In this document: positions 42,875-51,985 of the stretch, piece by piece | Position numbering within the stretch: the first letter of the stretch is position 1 | Layout: every line of letters starts with the position of its first letter | Source: Natronorubrum bangense | GTDB taxonomy: Archaea > Halobacteriota > Halobacteria > Halobacteriales > Natrialbaceae | DNA: 64,000 bases | Direction of reading: 5' to 3' | Assembly (NCBI RefSeq): GCF_004799645.1 | Contig: NZ_CP031305.1 | Location: 2,418,001 to 2,482,000 of the forward strand | The notes under the pieces: model-generated | Seen by the model: only the letters and a program-made list of their open reading frames with translations | Databases searched by the model: none | Told to the model about the DNA's origin: nothing | Position numbers and translations under genes: made by a program

Positions 42875-44020
42875 ATGAACCGTCGACGGGTCCTCGCAGC
42901 AGGGGCCGTGGCTGCACTGGCTGGCTGTGTGAGCTACACTGCCGATGGCGATGACTCACCCAGCAGCGACGAACTCGTTCAGGACGCAATCGAGACACGA
43001 AAGCGGATGACTGACCTCACAGCCCGTCGGACGATGACGGTCGAAACGCCCGACGAGACAACCGAGCGGACGGAGGCCGTCGCACGGCAGCCGCCGGCCA
43101 AACAGCGAATCGAGGTGCTCGAGTCGACCGATCCGAGCGTCTCGGGTGGATCGATCACGGTGACGAATCGCGCGGAAACGTGGGAGTACAATCCCGAGAC
43201 TGAAACGGTCGACAAACAGTATCACCCGAACAAGGTCGACACCGATCGAACGCGGCTCGTCCTCGAGGCATTACTCGAGAACAACCGGCTGGGATATGAG
43301 GGTACGGCGACTGTCGATGGACGCGACGCACATATTATCGAAACGAAGCCGCCGGTCGACGATATCGGGCCGACGATCGACCTCGTCGTGGGGGACACGA
43401 CGTTCGTCGTGCCGCTGCGAGCGACGGGGGATCTCGAGGAACTCGACGTCTCCCGGACCATCTGGATTGACGACGAGTATCGGTATCCGATCAAGGAGGA
43501 AAACACGATCAGCGACGACGGCGAGACGCGCCACCGCGTTGCCGTCACCTACGAGGAGTTAGCGATCGATACGGGACTCGATCCGGAAACGTTCACCTAC
43601 GAGCCGCCGGCGGACGCGACCGTCGTCACCGACGGCCCAGAACCGGAGGGGGTCTTCGAGACCCGTGTGGCTGCCGAGGAGATCCTTCCGTACAGCCTGC
43701 CGGAGCCGGATGTGCCGGACTCCTACGTGCTCGACCGAATCACCGTCGTCACAAAAGGCGAGGGGTTCGGGACGACCACGACGCTGTGGTACAACGACCC
43801 GAACGTGATCGCTCGCGAACTGTTCGTCGTCGTTCGTAACGTCCAGCGGTTCAATCCGGACGCCCTCGAGGAGACCGAGATCGACGGCCGAACGGCCTAT
43901 CGTCGAGACGGACGAATCCAGAGCGTCTTCTGGGTCTGTGAGGAGCTGAACTACGAGGTCTCGAGTCTGACCGACGACACACCGTTGCTCGAGATCGCGG
44001 CTTCGATCGGCTGTCCGTAA
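42875..44020 (+). CDS. LolA-like lipoprotein
   Basis: 381 residues. NRRRVLAAGAVAALAGC is a twin-arginine plus lipobox signal. The mature part has two beta-rich segments: AETWEYNPETETVDKQYHPN with WIDDEYRYPIKEENTISDDG as in LolA/LppX-type lipid-binding folds, and a C-terminal part with EGFGTTTTLWYNDP and TAYRRDGRIQSVFWVCEELN, like the second domain of a related lipoprotein at 59143. Such proteins in haloarchaea are common and unassigned. ATG 42875 is supported by the signal peptide. Confidence 0.75.
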   Translation: MNRRRVLAAGAVAALAGCVSYTADGDDSPSSDELVQDAIETRKRMTDLTARRTMTVETPDETTERTEAVARQPPAKQRIEVLESTDPSVSGGSITVTNRAETWEYNPETETVDKQYHPNKVDTDRTRLVLEALLENNRLGYEGTATVDGRDAHIIETKPPVDDIGPTIDLVVGDTTFVVPLRATGDLEELDVSRTIWIDDEYRYPIKEENTISDDGETRHRVAVTYEELAIDTGLDPETFTYEPPADATVVTDGPEPEGVFETRVAAEEILPYSLPEPDVPDSYVLDRITVVTKGEGFGTTTTLWYNDPNVIARELFVVVRNVQRFNPDALEETEIDGRTAYRRDGRIQSVFWVCEELNYEVSSLTDDTPLLEIAASIGCP

Positions 44021-44089
44021 GCACCCGACCGGCCCGCAGCGAGTGTGCGGATCGGTACCGGTAAGGCAGGCCCATCCCACAGACAGAGC

Positions 44090-45382
44090 ATGAACGTCAC
44101 GATCACGCCCTCGAGCCTGCAGGGTACGGCACAGGCACCGCCATCGAAGAGCTACACCCACCGAGCGATCCTCGCCGCAGGGTATGCGGGCCAGACGACA
44201 GTCCGCGACGCGCTCTGGAGTGCCGACACGCAGGCGACCGCGCGGGCCGTCGATCTCTTCGGTGGGGCCGTTTCGCGGGCCGACGACGGCACGCTCGAAA
44301 TTGAGGGCTTCGACGGCCAGCCTGACGTCCCCGCGGACGTCATCAACTGCGACAACAGCGGGACGACGATGCGGCTGGTCACGGCCGCCGCCGCCCTCGC
44401 CGACGGCACCACCGTCCTCACTGGCGACGAGTCGCTGCGCTCGCGTCCACAGGGCCCGCTGCTCGAGGCGGTCGCCGACCTCGGTGGCGAGGCGAAAAGC
44501 ACGCGCGGGAACGGCCAGGCCCCGCTGGTCGTCACCGGCCCCATCGCCGGCGGCGAGGTCGCGATTCCAGGCGACGTCTCCTCGCAGTACATCACTGCCC
44601 TGTTGATGGCCGGCGCCGCCACCGACGACGGAATCGACGTCGTCCTCGAGACCGAACTCAAGTCCGCGCCGTACGTCGACATCACGCTCGAGGTGCTCGA
44701 GGCCTTCGGCGTCGACGCACACCAGACGGCCGACGGGTTCTCGGTCGAGGGCGGCCAGTCATACGATCCGGTGGGCGGCGAGTACGCCGTTCCCGGCGAC
44801 TTCTCGTCGATCTCCTACCCGCTCGCCGCGGGGGCGATCGCCAGCGAGGACGGGATCCGCATCGAGGGTGCCAACCCAAGCGCACAGGGTGATACAGCGA
44901 TCGTCGACATCGTCGACCGGATGGGGGCCGACGTCGACTGGGACCGCGAGGCGGGAACGATCGACGTCTCGAGTGCCTCACTGTCGGGGATCGAAGTCTC
45001 CGTCGAGGACACGCCGGATCTGCTGCCGACGATCGCAACCCTCGGGGCCGTCGCCGACGGCGACACCCACATCACGAACGCCGAACACGTCCGCTACAAG
45101 GAGACTGATCGCGTGAGCGCGATGGCCGAGGAGTTGGGCACAATGGGCGTCGCGACGACCGAGGAGCACGATTCGCTGACGATCCACGGCAGCGAGTCGA
45201 CCCTCGAGGGCGCGACCGTCTCCGGCCGGGCCGACCACCGGATCATCATGGCGCTCGCGCTCGCGGGGCTGGTCGCCGACGGCGAGACCACCGTCGAAGG
45301 CGCTGACCACGTCGATGTCTCGTTCCCCGGCTTCTTCGACCTGCTCGAGGAACTCGGGTGTTCGCTCGAGCGCCAGTCCTGA
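44090..45382 (+). CDS. aroA: 3-phosphoshikimate 1-carboxyvinyltransferase (EPSP synthase)
   Basis: 430 residues. AroA joins phosphoenolpyruvate to shikimate 3-phosphate. The substrate loops are seen: [14 protein letters not shown] near the N-terminus, [50 protein letters not shown] and [17 protein letters not shown]. It is in the same orientation as aroC, 1.5 kb downstream, with two unrelated genes between. Start ATG 44090 gives the standard N-terminus. Confidence 0.95.
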   Translation: MNVTITPSSLQGTAQAPPSKSYTHRAILAAGYAGQTTVRDALWSADTQATARAVDLFGGAVSRADDGTLEIEGFDGQPDVPADVINCDNSGTTMRLVTAAAALADGTTVLTGDESLRSRPQGPLLEAVADLGGEAKSTRGNGQAPLVVTGPIAGGEVAIPGDVSSQYITALLMAGAATDDGIDVVLETELKSAPYVDITLEVLEAFGVDAHQTADGFSVEGGQSYDPVGGEYAVPGDFSSISYPLAAGAIASEDGIRIEGANPSAQGDTAIVDIVDRMGADVDWDREAGTIDVSSASLSGIEVSVEDTPDLLPTIATLGAVADGDTHITNAEHVRYKETDRVSAMAEELGTMGVATTEEHDSLTIHGSESTLEGATVSGRADHRIIMALALAGLVADGETTVEGADHVDVSFPGFFDLLEELGCSLERQS

Positions 45383-45469
45383 CTCTTCCGTTCGCTCGAG
45401 TCGCGATTCGATAAGTACGTGTGTCAACTGAGTGTTAAAGCTTATTTTACTATTAAACCAACCCATATT

Positions 45470-46135
45470 ATGGTCGATGTGAATAGGTTTCAGTTCGTTG
45501 TAGTCTTCGGCATTGCTCTCCTTGGTATCGGGTTGGTCTTTAATCCGTTTTATTTGTATCCGAACGGCGGGGGTGAGTGGGAGAGGACGTATCACGTTAC
45601 GCCGATAGAAAACGAAACGATGGCCTCCCAAGCGCTAGGTCTCTCCGAAGAGGTGCTGGGATGTCCGAGTGACCGACCGTGTGTGTTAGAGCAGCAGATT
45701 CTTGAGGACGGTTCCGTGGAATCCGACGTTCCAGTGTACGGAGACGATTCGCCGTGGTACTCCGTCGTACGAACCGCGAACGGAACGTACGTTCCGGAGC
45801 GGGGAGTGGAGGATAACGAAACCGTGCTAACGCTAGAAGAAGTTACTGCGATGGAAGCCGTCGAAGAAATCGCCGTCCCTTCCGATGAACGACCGGAAGA
45901 AGTCCGCGAAGCCGTTACAACCGGATCGGTCACCGTCTACAGTGAGACGGTTGAAACGTTCGAACGAAATGAGGTACTCGAGCACGACGGAGAATACTAT
46001 TACCAGACGCGAACAAGGGGCAGCTCGCACTGGACGGGCGATGGCAGCCTCGCTCAAGTCAGAGCCCTCCTCTTTCTCATCGGGGGCGGATTAGTCGCCT
46101 ATGCCGGGTGGCGGTTCAAAGAACTGTCTGACTGA
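45470..46135 (+). CDS. Membrane-anchored protein of lower GC content, unknown
   Basis: 221 residues. An N-terminal helix (FVVVFGIALLGIGLVFNPFY) and a C-terminal helix (ALLFLIGGGLVAYAGWRF) frame an outside domain with two cysteines (EVLGCPSDRPCV) likely to form a disulphide. Not recognised. The gene and its flanks are clearly richer in A and T than its neighbours, and it lies between aroA and aroC, so it may have arrived by transfer. ATG 45470 is preferred: ATTTTACTATTAAA upstream is a TATA candidate. Confidence 0.65.
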   Translation: MVDVNRFQFVVVFGIALLGIGLVFNPFYLYPNGGGEWERTYHVTPIENETMASQALGLSEEVLGCPSDRPCVLEQQILEDGSVESDVPVYGDDSPWYSVVRTANGTYVPERGVEDNETVLTLEEVTAMEAVEEIAVPSDERPEEVREAVTTGSVTVYSETVETFERNEVLEHDGEYYYQTRTRGSSHWTGDGSLAQVRALLFLIGGGLVAYAGWRFKELSD

Positions 46136-46228
46136 TAAGAGGCGATTCTTGATTGATAACTATGGTTCCTGAACTTTTGTTATTTTCACACGTTAATATA
46201 AATAAAGAGGTCGTATTACCAATAGCTG
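46136..46228. other. AT-rich spacer with no gene
   Basis: 93 bases with runs such as GTTATTTTC and TTAATATAAATAAA, far lower in GC than the rest of the window. Seems to belong to the same acquired patch as the membrane gene before it. Confidence 0.5.
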
Positions 46229-46780
46229 CTAACAGTGGTCGGCCTCGGATTCGGTTGTCGCCTCAAAGCCGTCCTCGAGGACGAACAGCTCTGTCGCCGG
46301 GCAGGGGTCGTCGAACGACGTGGCTTCGATGTCGGGGGCGTCGACGGCCGTGTCGTCGACGGTGACGGTCACGTCGAACTCGTTTCGCCCGTGGAGGAAG
46401 ACGGCGACGTGGGCCTCGGGGGCGAGGTCATAAGAGCCGCCGGTGGAGATCGAGCCGTCAGCGGAGTCGACCTCGAGGCTGACGGCGTGGCGCTCGTCAT
46501 CCAGATTCCAGAGTCGGATGCGATGGGGTGGGTCGTCGCTTGACTGCGAGCCGATGACCGAGCGGCCGACCGGGTCGTCCGGGTCCGACGGCGGTTCGAC
46601 GGTCGTCCCGTCGCCAGTGTTCTCTGACTCCCGATCGTCGTCAGTTCGGTCGTCACCCGCTCCGTCGGCGGCGCTCTCGGCGTCCTGTTCGTCCGACGAC
46701 TCGCTGAGGGAGAGACAGCCCGCGAACGCGGCAGCGACACTCGAGACACCGACGGCAGCGAGCAACGATCGACGATTCAT
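46229..46780 (-). CDS. Tat-type lipoprotein, unknown
   Basis: 183 residues. NRRSLLAAVGVSSVAAAFAGC is a twin-arginine plus lipobox signal; ATG 46780 begins it. About 50 acidic low-complexity residues follow, then a beta-rich domain (RIRLWNLDDERHAVSLEVDS, EAHVAVFLHGRNEFDVTV). The Cys at CPATELFVLED and the final Cys may pair. The fold looks like a small immunoglobulin-like or cupredoxin-like beta sandwich, but no copper ligands are clear. Confidence 0.65.
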   Translation of the reverse strand: MNRRSLLAAVGVSSVAAAFAGCLSLSESSDEQDAESAADGAGDDRTDDDRESENTGDGTTVEPPSDPDDPVGRSVIGSQSSDDPPHRIRLWNLDDERHAVSLEVDSADGSISTGGSYDLAPEAHVAVFLHGRNEFDVTVTVDDTAVDAPDIEATSFDDPCPATELFVLEDGFEATTESEADHC

Positions 46781-46931
46781 AGTGTATCCCGTCAGACAGG
46801 GATCAGGATAAAGGACGTTGGGCAGGCCAGTGCCGGTGTGGGAAGTGTCCGTGGGCGCTCGAGTGTGTGCCGTGGTGTCCGACAGTATGAATCCTGCACC
46901 GCTAAGTGTCCCCGTCACTGAGAGTGCCGTA

Positions 46932-48083
46932 ATGAACGGCAACCGCTTCGGTCGCCTCTTCCAGGTGACCACGTTCGGCGAGAGCCACGGGGAGGCGATG
47001 GGCTGTACAATCTCGGGCTGTCCCGCCGGCCTCGAGTTGACAGAAGAAGACATTCAGAAAGACCTCGATCGGCGTAAGCCGGGCCAGTCGATGATCACGA
47101 CCAGCCGCGGCGAGCCCGACGACGTCTCGATCAAATCGGGGATTCAGGACGGCTACACGACGGGGACGCCGATCGGACTGGTCATCCAGAACAAAGACGC
47201 CCGCTCGGGCAAGTACGAACCTTTCATCACCGCGCCGCGACCGAGCCACGGCGACTTCACGTACTCGGCCAAGTTCGGCACGCGAAACTGGGGCGGCGGC
47301 GGCCGCTCCTCGGCTCGAGAGACGGTCAACTGGGTCGCTGCGGGCGCGGTCGCGAAGAAACTCCTCGAGCGAGAGGGGATCCAACTCAAGGCCCACGTCA
47401 ACCAGATCGGTGATATCGAGGCGCCCGACGTGAGCTTCGAGGAGATGCTCGAGCACTCGGAAGAAAACGACGTCCGGTGTGCCCATCCCGAATCGGCCGA
47501 GAAGATGCAGAACCTGATCGCCGACTATCAGGAGGAAGGCGACTCCATCGGCGGCAGCATCGAGTTCGAAGCACGGGGTGTTCCTGTGGGACTCGGCGCG
47601 CCACGTTTTGACTCGCTCTCCGCACGACTCGGGCAGGCCATGATGGCCGTCCCGGCGACGACGGCGTTCGAGTTCGGCATCGGCACTGAGGCTGCCGAGT
47701 GGACCGGGAAGGAGCGAAACGACGACTGGGAGTTCGACGACGAGGGCAACCCCGTCCCGGTCGAGAACGACCACGGCGGCATTCAGGGCGGTATCTCGAG
47801 CGGCGAGCCGATCTACGGCGAAGTCACGCTCCATGCACCCACATCGATCCCAAAGAGCCAGCAGACGGCCGACTGGGAGACGGGCGAACTCAAAGAGGAG
47901 AAAGTCATCGGTCGCCACGATCCCGTGCTCCCGCCACGTGGCGTTCCCGTCGTCGAGGCGATGCTCGCGCTCACCCTCGTCGACTTCATGCTGCTGTCGG
48001 GTCGACTTAACCCCGACCGCGTCGACGGCCAGCCCGGCACGTACGACACGGACTACCATCCGAGCAACCCGCGAAACGAGTGA
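46932..48083 (+). CDS. aroC: Chorismate synthase
   Basis: 383 residues. AroC makes chorismate from EPSP using reduced FMN. Family signatures: FQVTTFGESHGEAMGC, the SHGDFTYSAKFGTRNWGGGGRSS region (in two parts) with ARETVNWVAAGAVAKK, and VMKPISTL-like replacement in the centre; C-terminal RHDPVLPPRGVPVVEAMLAL is typical. ATG 46932 (MNGNRFGRLF) is the conserved start. Gene order with aroA suggests an aromatic gene neighbourhood later interrupted. Confidence 0.95.
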   Translation: MNGNRFGRLFQVTTFGESHGEAMGCTISGCPAGLELTEEDIQKDLDRRKPGQSMITTSRGEPDDVSIKSGIQDGYTTGTPIGLVIQNKDARSGKYEPFITAPRPSHGDFTYSAKFGTRNWGGGGRSSARETVNWVAAGAVAKKLLEREGIQLKAHVNQIGDIEAPDVSFEEMLEHSEENDVRCAHPESAEKMQNLIADYQEEGDSIGGSIEFEARGVPVGLGAPRFDSLSARLGQAMMAVPATTAFEFGIGTEAAEWTGKERNDDWEFDDEGNPVPVENDHGGIQGGISSGEPIYGEVTLHAPTSIPKSQQTADWETGELKEEKVIGRHDPVLPPRGVPVVEAMLALTLVDFMLLSGRLNPDRVDGQPGTYDTDYHPSNPRNE

Positions 48084-48276
48084 ACGGCCGTACTAACACG
48101 ACACACAGACGGGTCGATGACCTGACAGCTGTCGTACCGTGTCCGTGTCGCGGCTCTGTTAGGCTTCTCGAGTGACCACGTGCTTCAGTTCTCTCCTCCC
48201 GGTCGCTCATTTTCACGACGAACGTTCCGAACGGAGACACAATCCCGTTGTACCATGGTGTGGTAATTGCTAGCAT

Positions 48277-48284
48277 TTATATTA
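48277..48284 (+). promoter_or_regulatory. TATA box of the acoABX operon
   Basis: TTTATATT, 27-34 bases before ATG 48311. A second ATG at 48304 is out of frame. Confidence 0.55.
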
Positions 48285-48291
48285 GGGATTG

Positions 48292-48303
48292 TGGTACGGT
48301 ATT
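48292..48303 (+). promoter_or_regulatory. Element shared by the acoA and E2 promoters
   Basis: TGGTACGGTATT, placed at the predicted transcript start of acoA. The same 12 bases with one change (TGGTATGGTATT) stand before the E2 gene on the minus strand at 53797-53808. A likely operator. Confidence 0.45.
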
Positions 48304-48310
48304 ATGCACC

Positions 48311-49354
48311 ATGGCCGATTTCGACTTAGCAAGCCAGGAGGGCCGACTCGAGGCGCTACGACGGATGGTAACTATCCGGGCGTTCGACGAGGAGGCGGGG
48401 GATCGATTCGCAGACGGCGAGATACCGGGGTTCGTCCACCTGTATATCGGTGAGGAGGCGGTCGGAGTCGGCACCTGCGCCGCGCTCGATCCGGACGACT
48501 ACATCGCGAGCACTCACCGGGGACACGGCCACTGTATCGCGAAAGGGCTCGATCCGAAGTATATGATGGCCGAACTCTACGGCAAGGCCGACGGCTACTG
48601 TAACGGCAAGGGTGGCTCGATGCACATCGCGGACGTCGACGCCGGGATGCTCGGTGCGAACGGCATCGTCGGCGCGGGGCCACCGATGGCGACCGGCGCG
48701 GCGTTGTCGATCGACTATCAGGACCGCGACCAGATCGCGGTCGGCTTCCTCGGCGACGGCGCCGTCGCCCAGGGGCAGGTCCACGAAGCGATCAACATCG
48801 CGGCGACGTGGGACCTGCCCGCCGTCTTCGTCATCGAGAACAACCACTACGGCGAGGGGACGCCAGTCGAGGACCAGCACAATCTCGACAACCTGAGCGA
48901 CACGGCTCAGGCCTACGACATTCCCGGGCTGACCGTCGACGGGATGGATATTACCGCCGTCGCCGAAGCCGTCTCGGAGGCTCGAGACCGCGCCAGAGCG
49001 GGCGACGGGCCGACGATCGTCGAGGCCGAGACCTACCGCTACCGCGGCCACTACGAAGGCGACGAAGAACCGTACCGCGACGACGCGGAGATCGAACGCT
49101 GGCAAGAGCGCGACCCGATAGAGTCGTTCAGAGATCGACTGATCGACCGCGGCGAACTCACCGGCGAGGAGTTCGACGAGTTGCAGGCCGACATCGAGGC
49201 CGAAATCGATGCCGCGATCGAGTTCGCCCAGGACGCTCCAGCGCCAGAACCGCACGAGGCCTACGAAGACATGTTCGCGGAAATGCCACCGGAGATCGAA
49301 CGCTTTGCCAGCGCCGCCCGCACGGACGGCGGCCGGCCAGGAGGTGACCGATAA
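48311..49354 (+). CDS. acoA: 2-oxoacid/acetoin dehydrogenase E1 alpha subunit
   Basis: 347 residues. Thiamine diphosphate site: GDGAVAQGQVHEAINIAA ending in VIENNHYGEG (GDG...NN motif). GKADGYCNGKGGSMHIAD is the form seen in acetoin dehydrogenase and related E1 alpha chains. With the beta chain it decarboxylates a 2-oxoacid (or cleaves acetoin) and hands the two-carbon or acyl group to the lipoyl arm of E2. The gene overlaps acoB by one base. The AcoX-like neighbour favours acetoin or a similar diketone/ketol, but pyruvate or branched-chain acids are not excluded. Confidence 0.82.
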   Translation: MADFDLASQEGRLEALRRMVTIRAFDEEAGDRFADGEIPGFVHLYIGEEAVGVGTCAALDPDDYIASTHRGHGHCIAKGLDPKYMMAELYGKADGYCNGKGGSMHIADVDAGMLGANGIVGAGPPMATGAALSIDYQDRDQIAVGFLGDGAVAQGQVHEAINIAATWDLPAVFVIENNHYGEGTPVEDQHNLDNLSDTAQAYDIPGLTVDGMDITAVAEAVSEARDRARAGDGPTIVEAETYRYRGHYEGDEEPYRDDAEIERWQERDPIESFRDRLIDRGELTGEEFDELQADIEAEIDAAIEFAQDAPAPEPHEAYEDMFAEMPPEIERFASAARTDGGRPGGDR

Positions 49355-50361
49355 TGACTGCACAGGTAGAATCCGAACTCGAGACTGAAACCGAGGAACT
49401 GACCGTCAGAGAAGCGATCCGACAGGCGATGCGCGAGGAACTCGAGCGCGACGAGGACGTTTTCCTCATCGGCGAGGACATCGGCGTCTTCGGCGGCGTG
49501 CTCGAGGTCACGGGCGATCTCTACGAGGATTTCGGCTCGGAGCGGATCAAGGACACGCCGATCAGCGAAGCCGGCTTCATGGGGGCAGCGACGGGTGCGG
49601 CGGCAACCGGCACGCGGCCGGTCGTCGAACTCATGTTCTCGGACTTCGCCGGCGTTGCGATGGAACAGATTATGAACCAGATGGCGAAGATGCGGTATAT
49701 GTTCGGCGGCAAAGCGGAGATGCCGGTCACCGTCCGCACCACCGAAGGCGGCGGCATGGGTGCAGCGAGCCAGCACTCGGGGACGGTCCACTCCTGGATC
49801 GCTCACTTCCCCGGCCTGAAAGCCGTCGCCCCCGGCACTGCGGCCTCGGCAAAGGGCCTGACGAAAGCCGCCATCCGCTCGGACGACCCCGTCTTCGTCT
49901 TCGAAAATAAGATGATCTACGAGCAACGAGGCGCGGTGCCGACCGACGAGGACTTCACCATCCCGATCGGCGAGGCCGCCATCGAACGCGAGGGTGAGGA
50001 CGTCACCGTCGTCGCGACCCAACGGCTCGTCGGCGAGTCGCTCGAGACGGCCGAAAACATGGCTGACGACACGAGCGTCGAAGTGATCGATCCACGGTCG
50101 CTGTACCCGCTCGACATCGACACCATCGTCGAGAGCGTAAAAAAGACCGGCCGACTCATCGTCGCCGACGAGAGCCCGCTGTCCTACGGCACTCACGCCG
50201 AAATCGTCGCCCGCGTCCAGGAGGAGGCCTTCTTCAGCCTCGATGCGCCGATTCAGCGCGTCGGCACGCCCGACACGCACATCCCGTTCAGTCCACCACT
50301 CGAGCAGGAAGTCCTGCCCAGCGGCGACGACGTCCGTGAGGCGATCCGGCGGGTGACATAG
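49354..50361 (+). CDS. acoB: 2-oxoacid/acetoin dehydrogenase E1 beta subunit
   Basis: 335 residues. Typical transketolase-like beta chain: LIGEDIGVFGGVLEVTGDLY, DTPISEAGFMGAATGAAATG, ELMFSDFAGVAMEQIMNQMA, then a C-terminal domain with QRLVGESLETAENMADDTS and the PLSYGTHAEIVARVQEEAF segment. It shares its first base with the last of acoA and is followed by acoX after 5 bases, so all are one operon. The C-terminal AIRRVT matches the family end. Confidence 0.85.
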   Translation: MTAQVESELETETEELTVREAIRQAMREELERDEDVFLIGEDIGVFGGVLEVTGDLYEDFGSERIKDTPISEAGFMGAATGAAATGTRPVVELMFSDFAGVAMEQIMNQMAKMRYMFGGKAEMPVTVRTTEGGGMGAASQHSGTVHSWIAHFPGLKAVAPGTAASAKGLTKAAIRSDDPVFVFENKMIYEQRGAVPTDEDFTIPIGEAAIEREGEDVTVVATQRLVGESLETAENMADDTSVEVIDPRSLYPLDIDTIVESVKKTGRLIVADESPLSYGTHAEIVARVQEEAFFSLDAPIQRVGTPDTHIPFSPPLEQEVLPSGDDVREAIRRVT

Positions 50362-50366
50362 CCATC

Positions 50367-51392
50367 GTGAGCCGCGTCGGACTGATCGTCAACCCCGCTG
50401 CGGGCCGCGACATCCGGCGGCTCACCGGTGGCGCGAGCGTCGTCGACAACTACGCGAAGCGTCGGGTTGCGACCTGTGTCCTCGAGGGGCTGACAGCGGT
50501 TTCCGAGCCGCCGGACGCGCTGGTTATGCCCGACAGACGAGGAATCTCCGACCACGTCCTCGAGGAGGCTCCCGACGACCTCACTGTCGAGACACTCGAG
50601 ATGCTCGTCGAGAGCACCGCAGCCGACACACGCCGGGCAGCCACCCGGTTTCGCGAGGATGATGTCGACGTCGTCGTCGCGCTCGGCGGTGACGGAACGA
50701 CTCGCGATGTCGCCTGCGAGATCGGTGACGTGCCCGTCGTCGCCGTCTCGACCGGAACGAACAACGTCGTGCCGACGGCCGTCGACGGCACCGTCGCGGG
50801 CGTCGCTGCGGCACTACTCGCGACGGGTGCGGTCCCGGCGGCCGACGCGACCACGCGCCACGGGATGATCGAGGCCCGCGCGGAGACCGCAGGCGGTACA
50901 CAACGGCTCTCGGCGCTCGCGGCCGCCGAGGTGTCCACACAGTCGTTCATCGGAACGCGGGCGCTGCTCGATCCCAGTGATCTTCGCGGTGGCGTCGTCT
51001 CGAGGGCCCACCCAGGCGATATCGGGCTCGCCGCCATCGCAGGGGCCGTCGAGTGCCTTGAGCCGACCGAACCGGGCGGTGTCGCCGTTCGGTTGACCGA
51101 TCCAGACGGCGCCGCGCGGACCGTCCGTGCAGTGCTCGCTCCGGGCGTCACTGCGACCGTCGGCATCGAGTCACTCGAGCGCCTCGAGTGGAACGAGCCC
51201 GCCGAGTTCGACGTTCCCGACGGCGTCGTCGGGGCCGACGGCGAGCGCGAACTCGAACTCACCGAGACGACGGTCGAACTCACGCCCGTCCCCGACGGCC
51301 CGCGACTCGTCGACGTCGATGCAACGCTTTCGGCCGGTGTCGAGGACGGCGCACTCGAGCACGCCGGTCGGCTGCAGTCGACTGAGGACTGA
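50367..51392 (+). CDS. acoX: AcoX-like ATP-NAD kinase family protein
   Basis: 341 residues starting at GTG 50367. VGLIVNPAAGRDIRRLTGGA and the kinase loop ALGGDGTTRDVACEIGDVPV (GGDG motif), followed by STGTNNV, define the ATP-NAD kinase/AcoX family. AcoX genes travel with acetoin dehydrogenase genes; the role of the protein in acetoin breakdown is unsettled. NAD(P) kinase activity would require the usual GGDG and acidic residues, which are present. The C-terminal half is extended compared with NAD kinases. Tight spacing puts it in the acoAB operon. Confidence 0.78.
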   Translation: MSRVGLIVNPAAGRDIRRLTGGASVVDNYAKRRVATCVLEGLTAVSEPPDALVMPDRRGISDHVLEEAPDDLTVETLEMLVESTAADTRRAATRFREDDVDVVVALGGDGTTRDVACEIGDVPVVAVSTGTNNVVPTAVDGTVAGVAAALLATGAVPAADATTRHGMIEARAETAGGTQRLSALAAAEVSTQSFIGTRALLDPSDLRGGVVSRAHPGDIGLAAIAGAVECLEPTEPGGVAVRLTDPDGAARTVRAVLAPGVTATVGIESLERLEWNEPAEFDVPDGVVGADGERELELTETTVELTPVPDGPRLVDVDATLSAGVEDGALEHAGRLQSTED

Positions 51393-51462
51393 TCGCTGAT
51401 AGAACGGTTCACTCACTCGAGAGTACTGAAAACACTATTTTACCCGGTGTGGACAGCCAACT

Positions 51463-51972
51463 ATGGTTGGCAATTCCATACCACAGTTAGACGTCGAGAT
51501 CCCGGAGCTCTCACAGGTCGCGTTTGTCGTCGAAGATCTCGAGGATGGGATGGACCGTTTCGAGGGGCTGCTCGGGGTCGGCCCGTGGCAGGTGTACCGG
51601 TTCGAGCCGCCGGCGTTGACTGACCGCACCTTCCGTGGGGAGTCCCACGAGTACTCGATGCGGTTGGCGCTGGCCCAGCTCGGCGAGACGATGCTCGAGC
51701 TCATCGAGCCGCTCGAGGGGCCGAGCATCTACACCGAACACCTCGACGAGCATGGCGAGGGGCTCCACCACGTCGCCTGTTTCGCGTTCGAGGACCCACA
51801 CGCCGTCGTCGAGACGTTCGAAGACGCCGGCATGCCCGTGATCCAGAGCGGGAACTTCGACGGCGTCGAGTACTGGTACTTCGACACCGCCGACGAACTC
51901 AATGGGACGATCTTCGAGACCGCGGCCAACGTCGATTCGATTCCCGAACCGGAGATGACCTATCCCGAGTGA
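51463..51972 (+). CDS. VOC-superfamily protein (glyoxalase/epimerase fold)
   Basis: 169 residues. Two paired beta-alpha-beta-beta-beta units: QVAFVVEDLEDGMDRFEGLL with PWQVYRF, and GLHHVACFAFEDPHAVVETF with GVEYWYFDTADELNGTIFET. Metal ligands His (GLHHVA) and Glu (near GTIFE) fit the VOC family, such as methylmalonyl-CoA epimerase or related dioxygenases. It lies 70 bases after acoX in the same direction and may belong to the operon, which would fit a role with the product or substrate of the dehydrogenase. Exact reaction unknown. Confidence 0.75.
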   Translation: MVGNSIPQLDVEIPELSQVAFVVEDLEDGMDRFEGLLGVGPWQVYRFEPPALTDRTFRGESHEYSMRLALAQLGETMLELIEPLEGPSIYTEHLDEHGEGLHHVACFAFEDPHAVVETFEDAGMPVIQSGNFDGVEYWYFDTADELNGTIFETAANVDSIPEPEMTYPE

Positions 51973-51985
51973 GCGGACGACGGCG

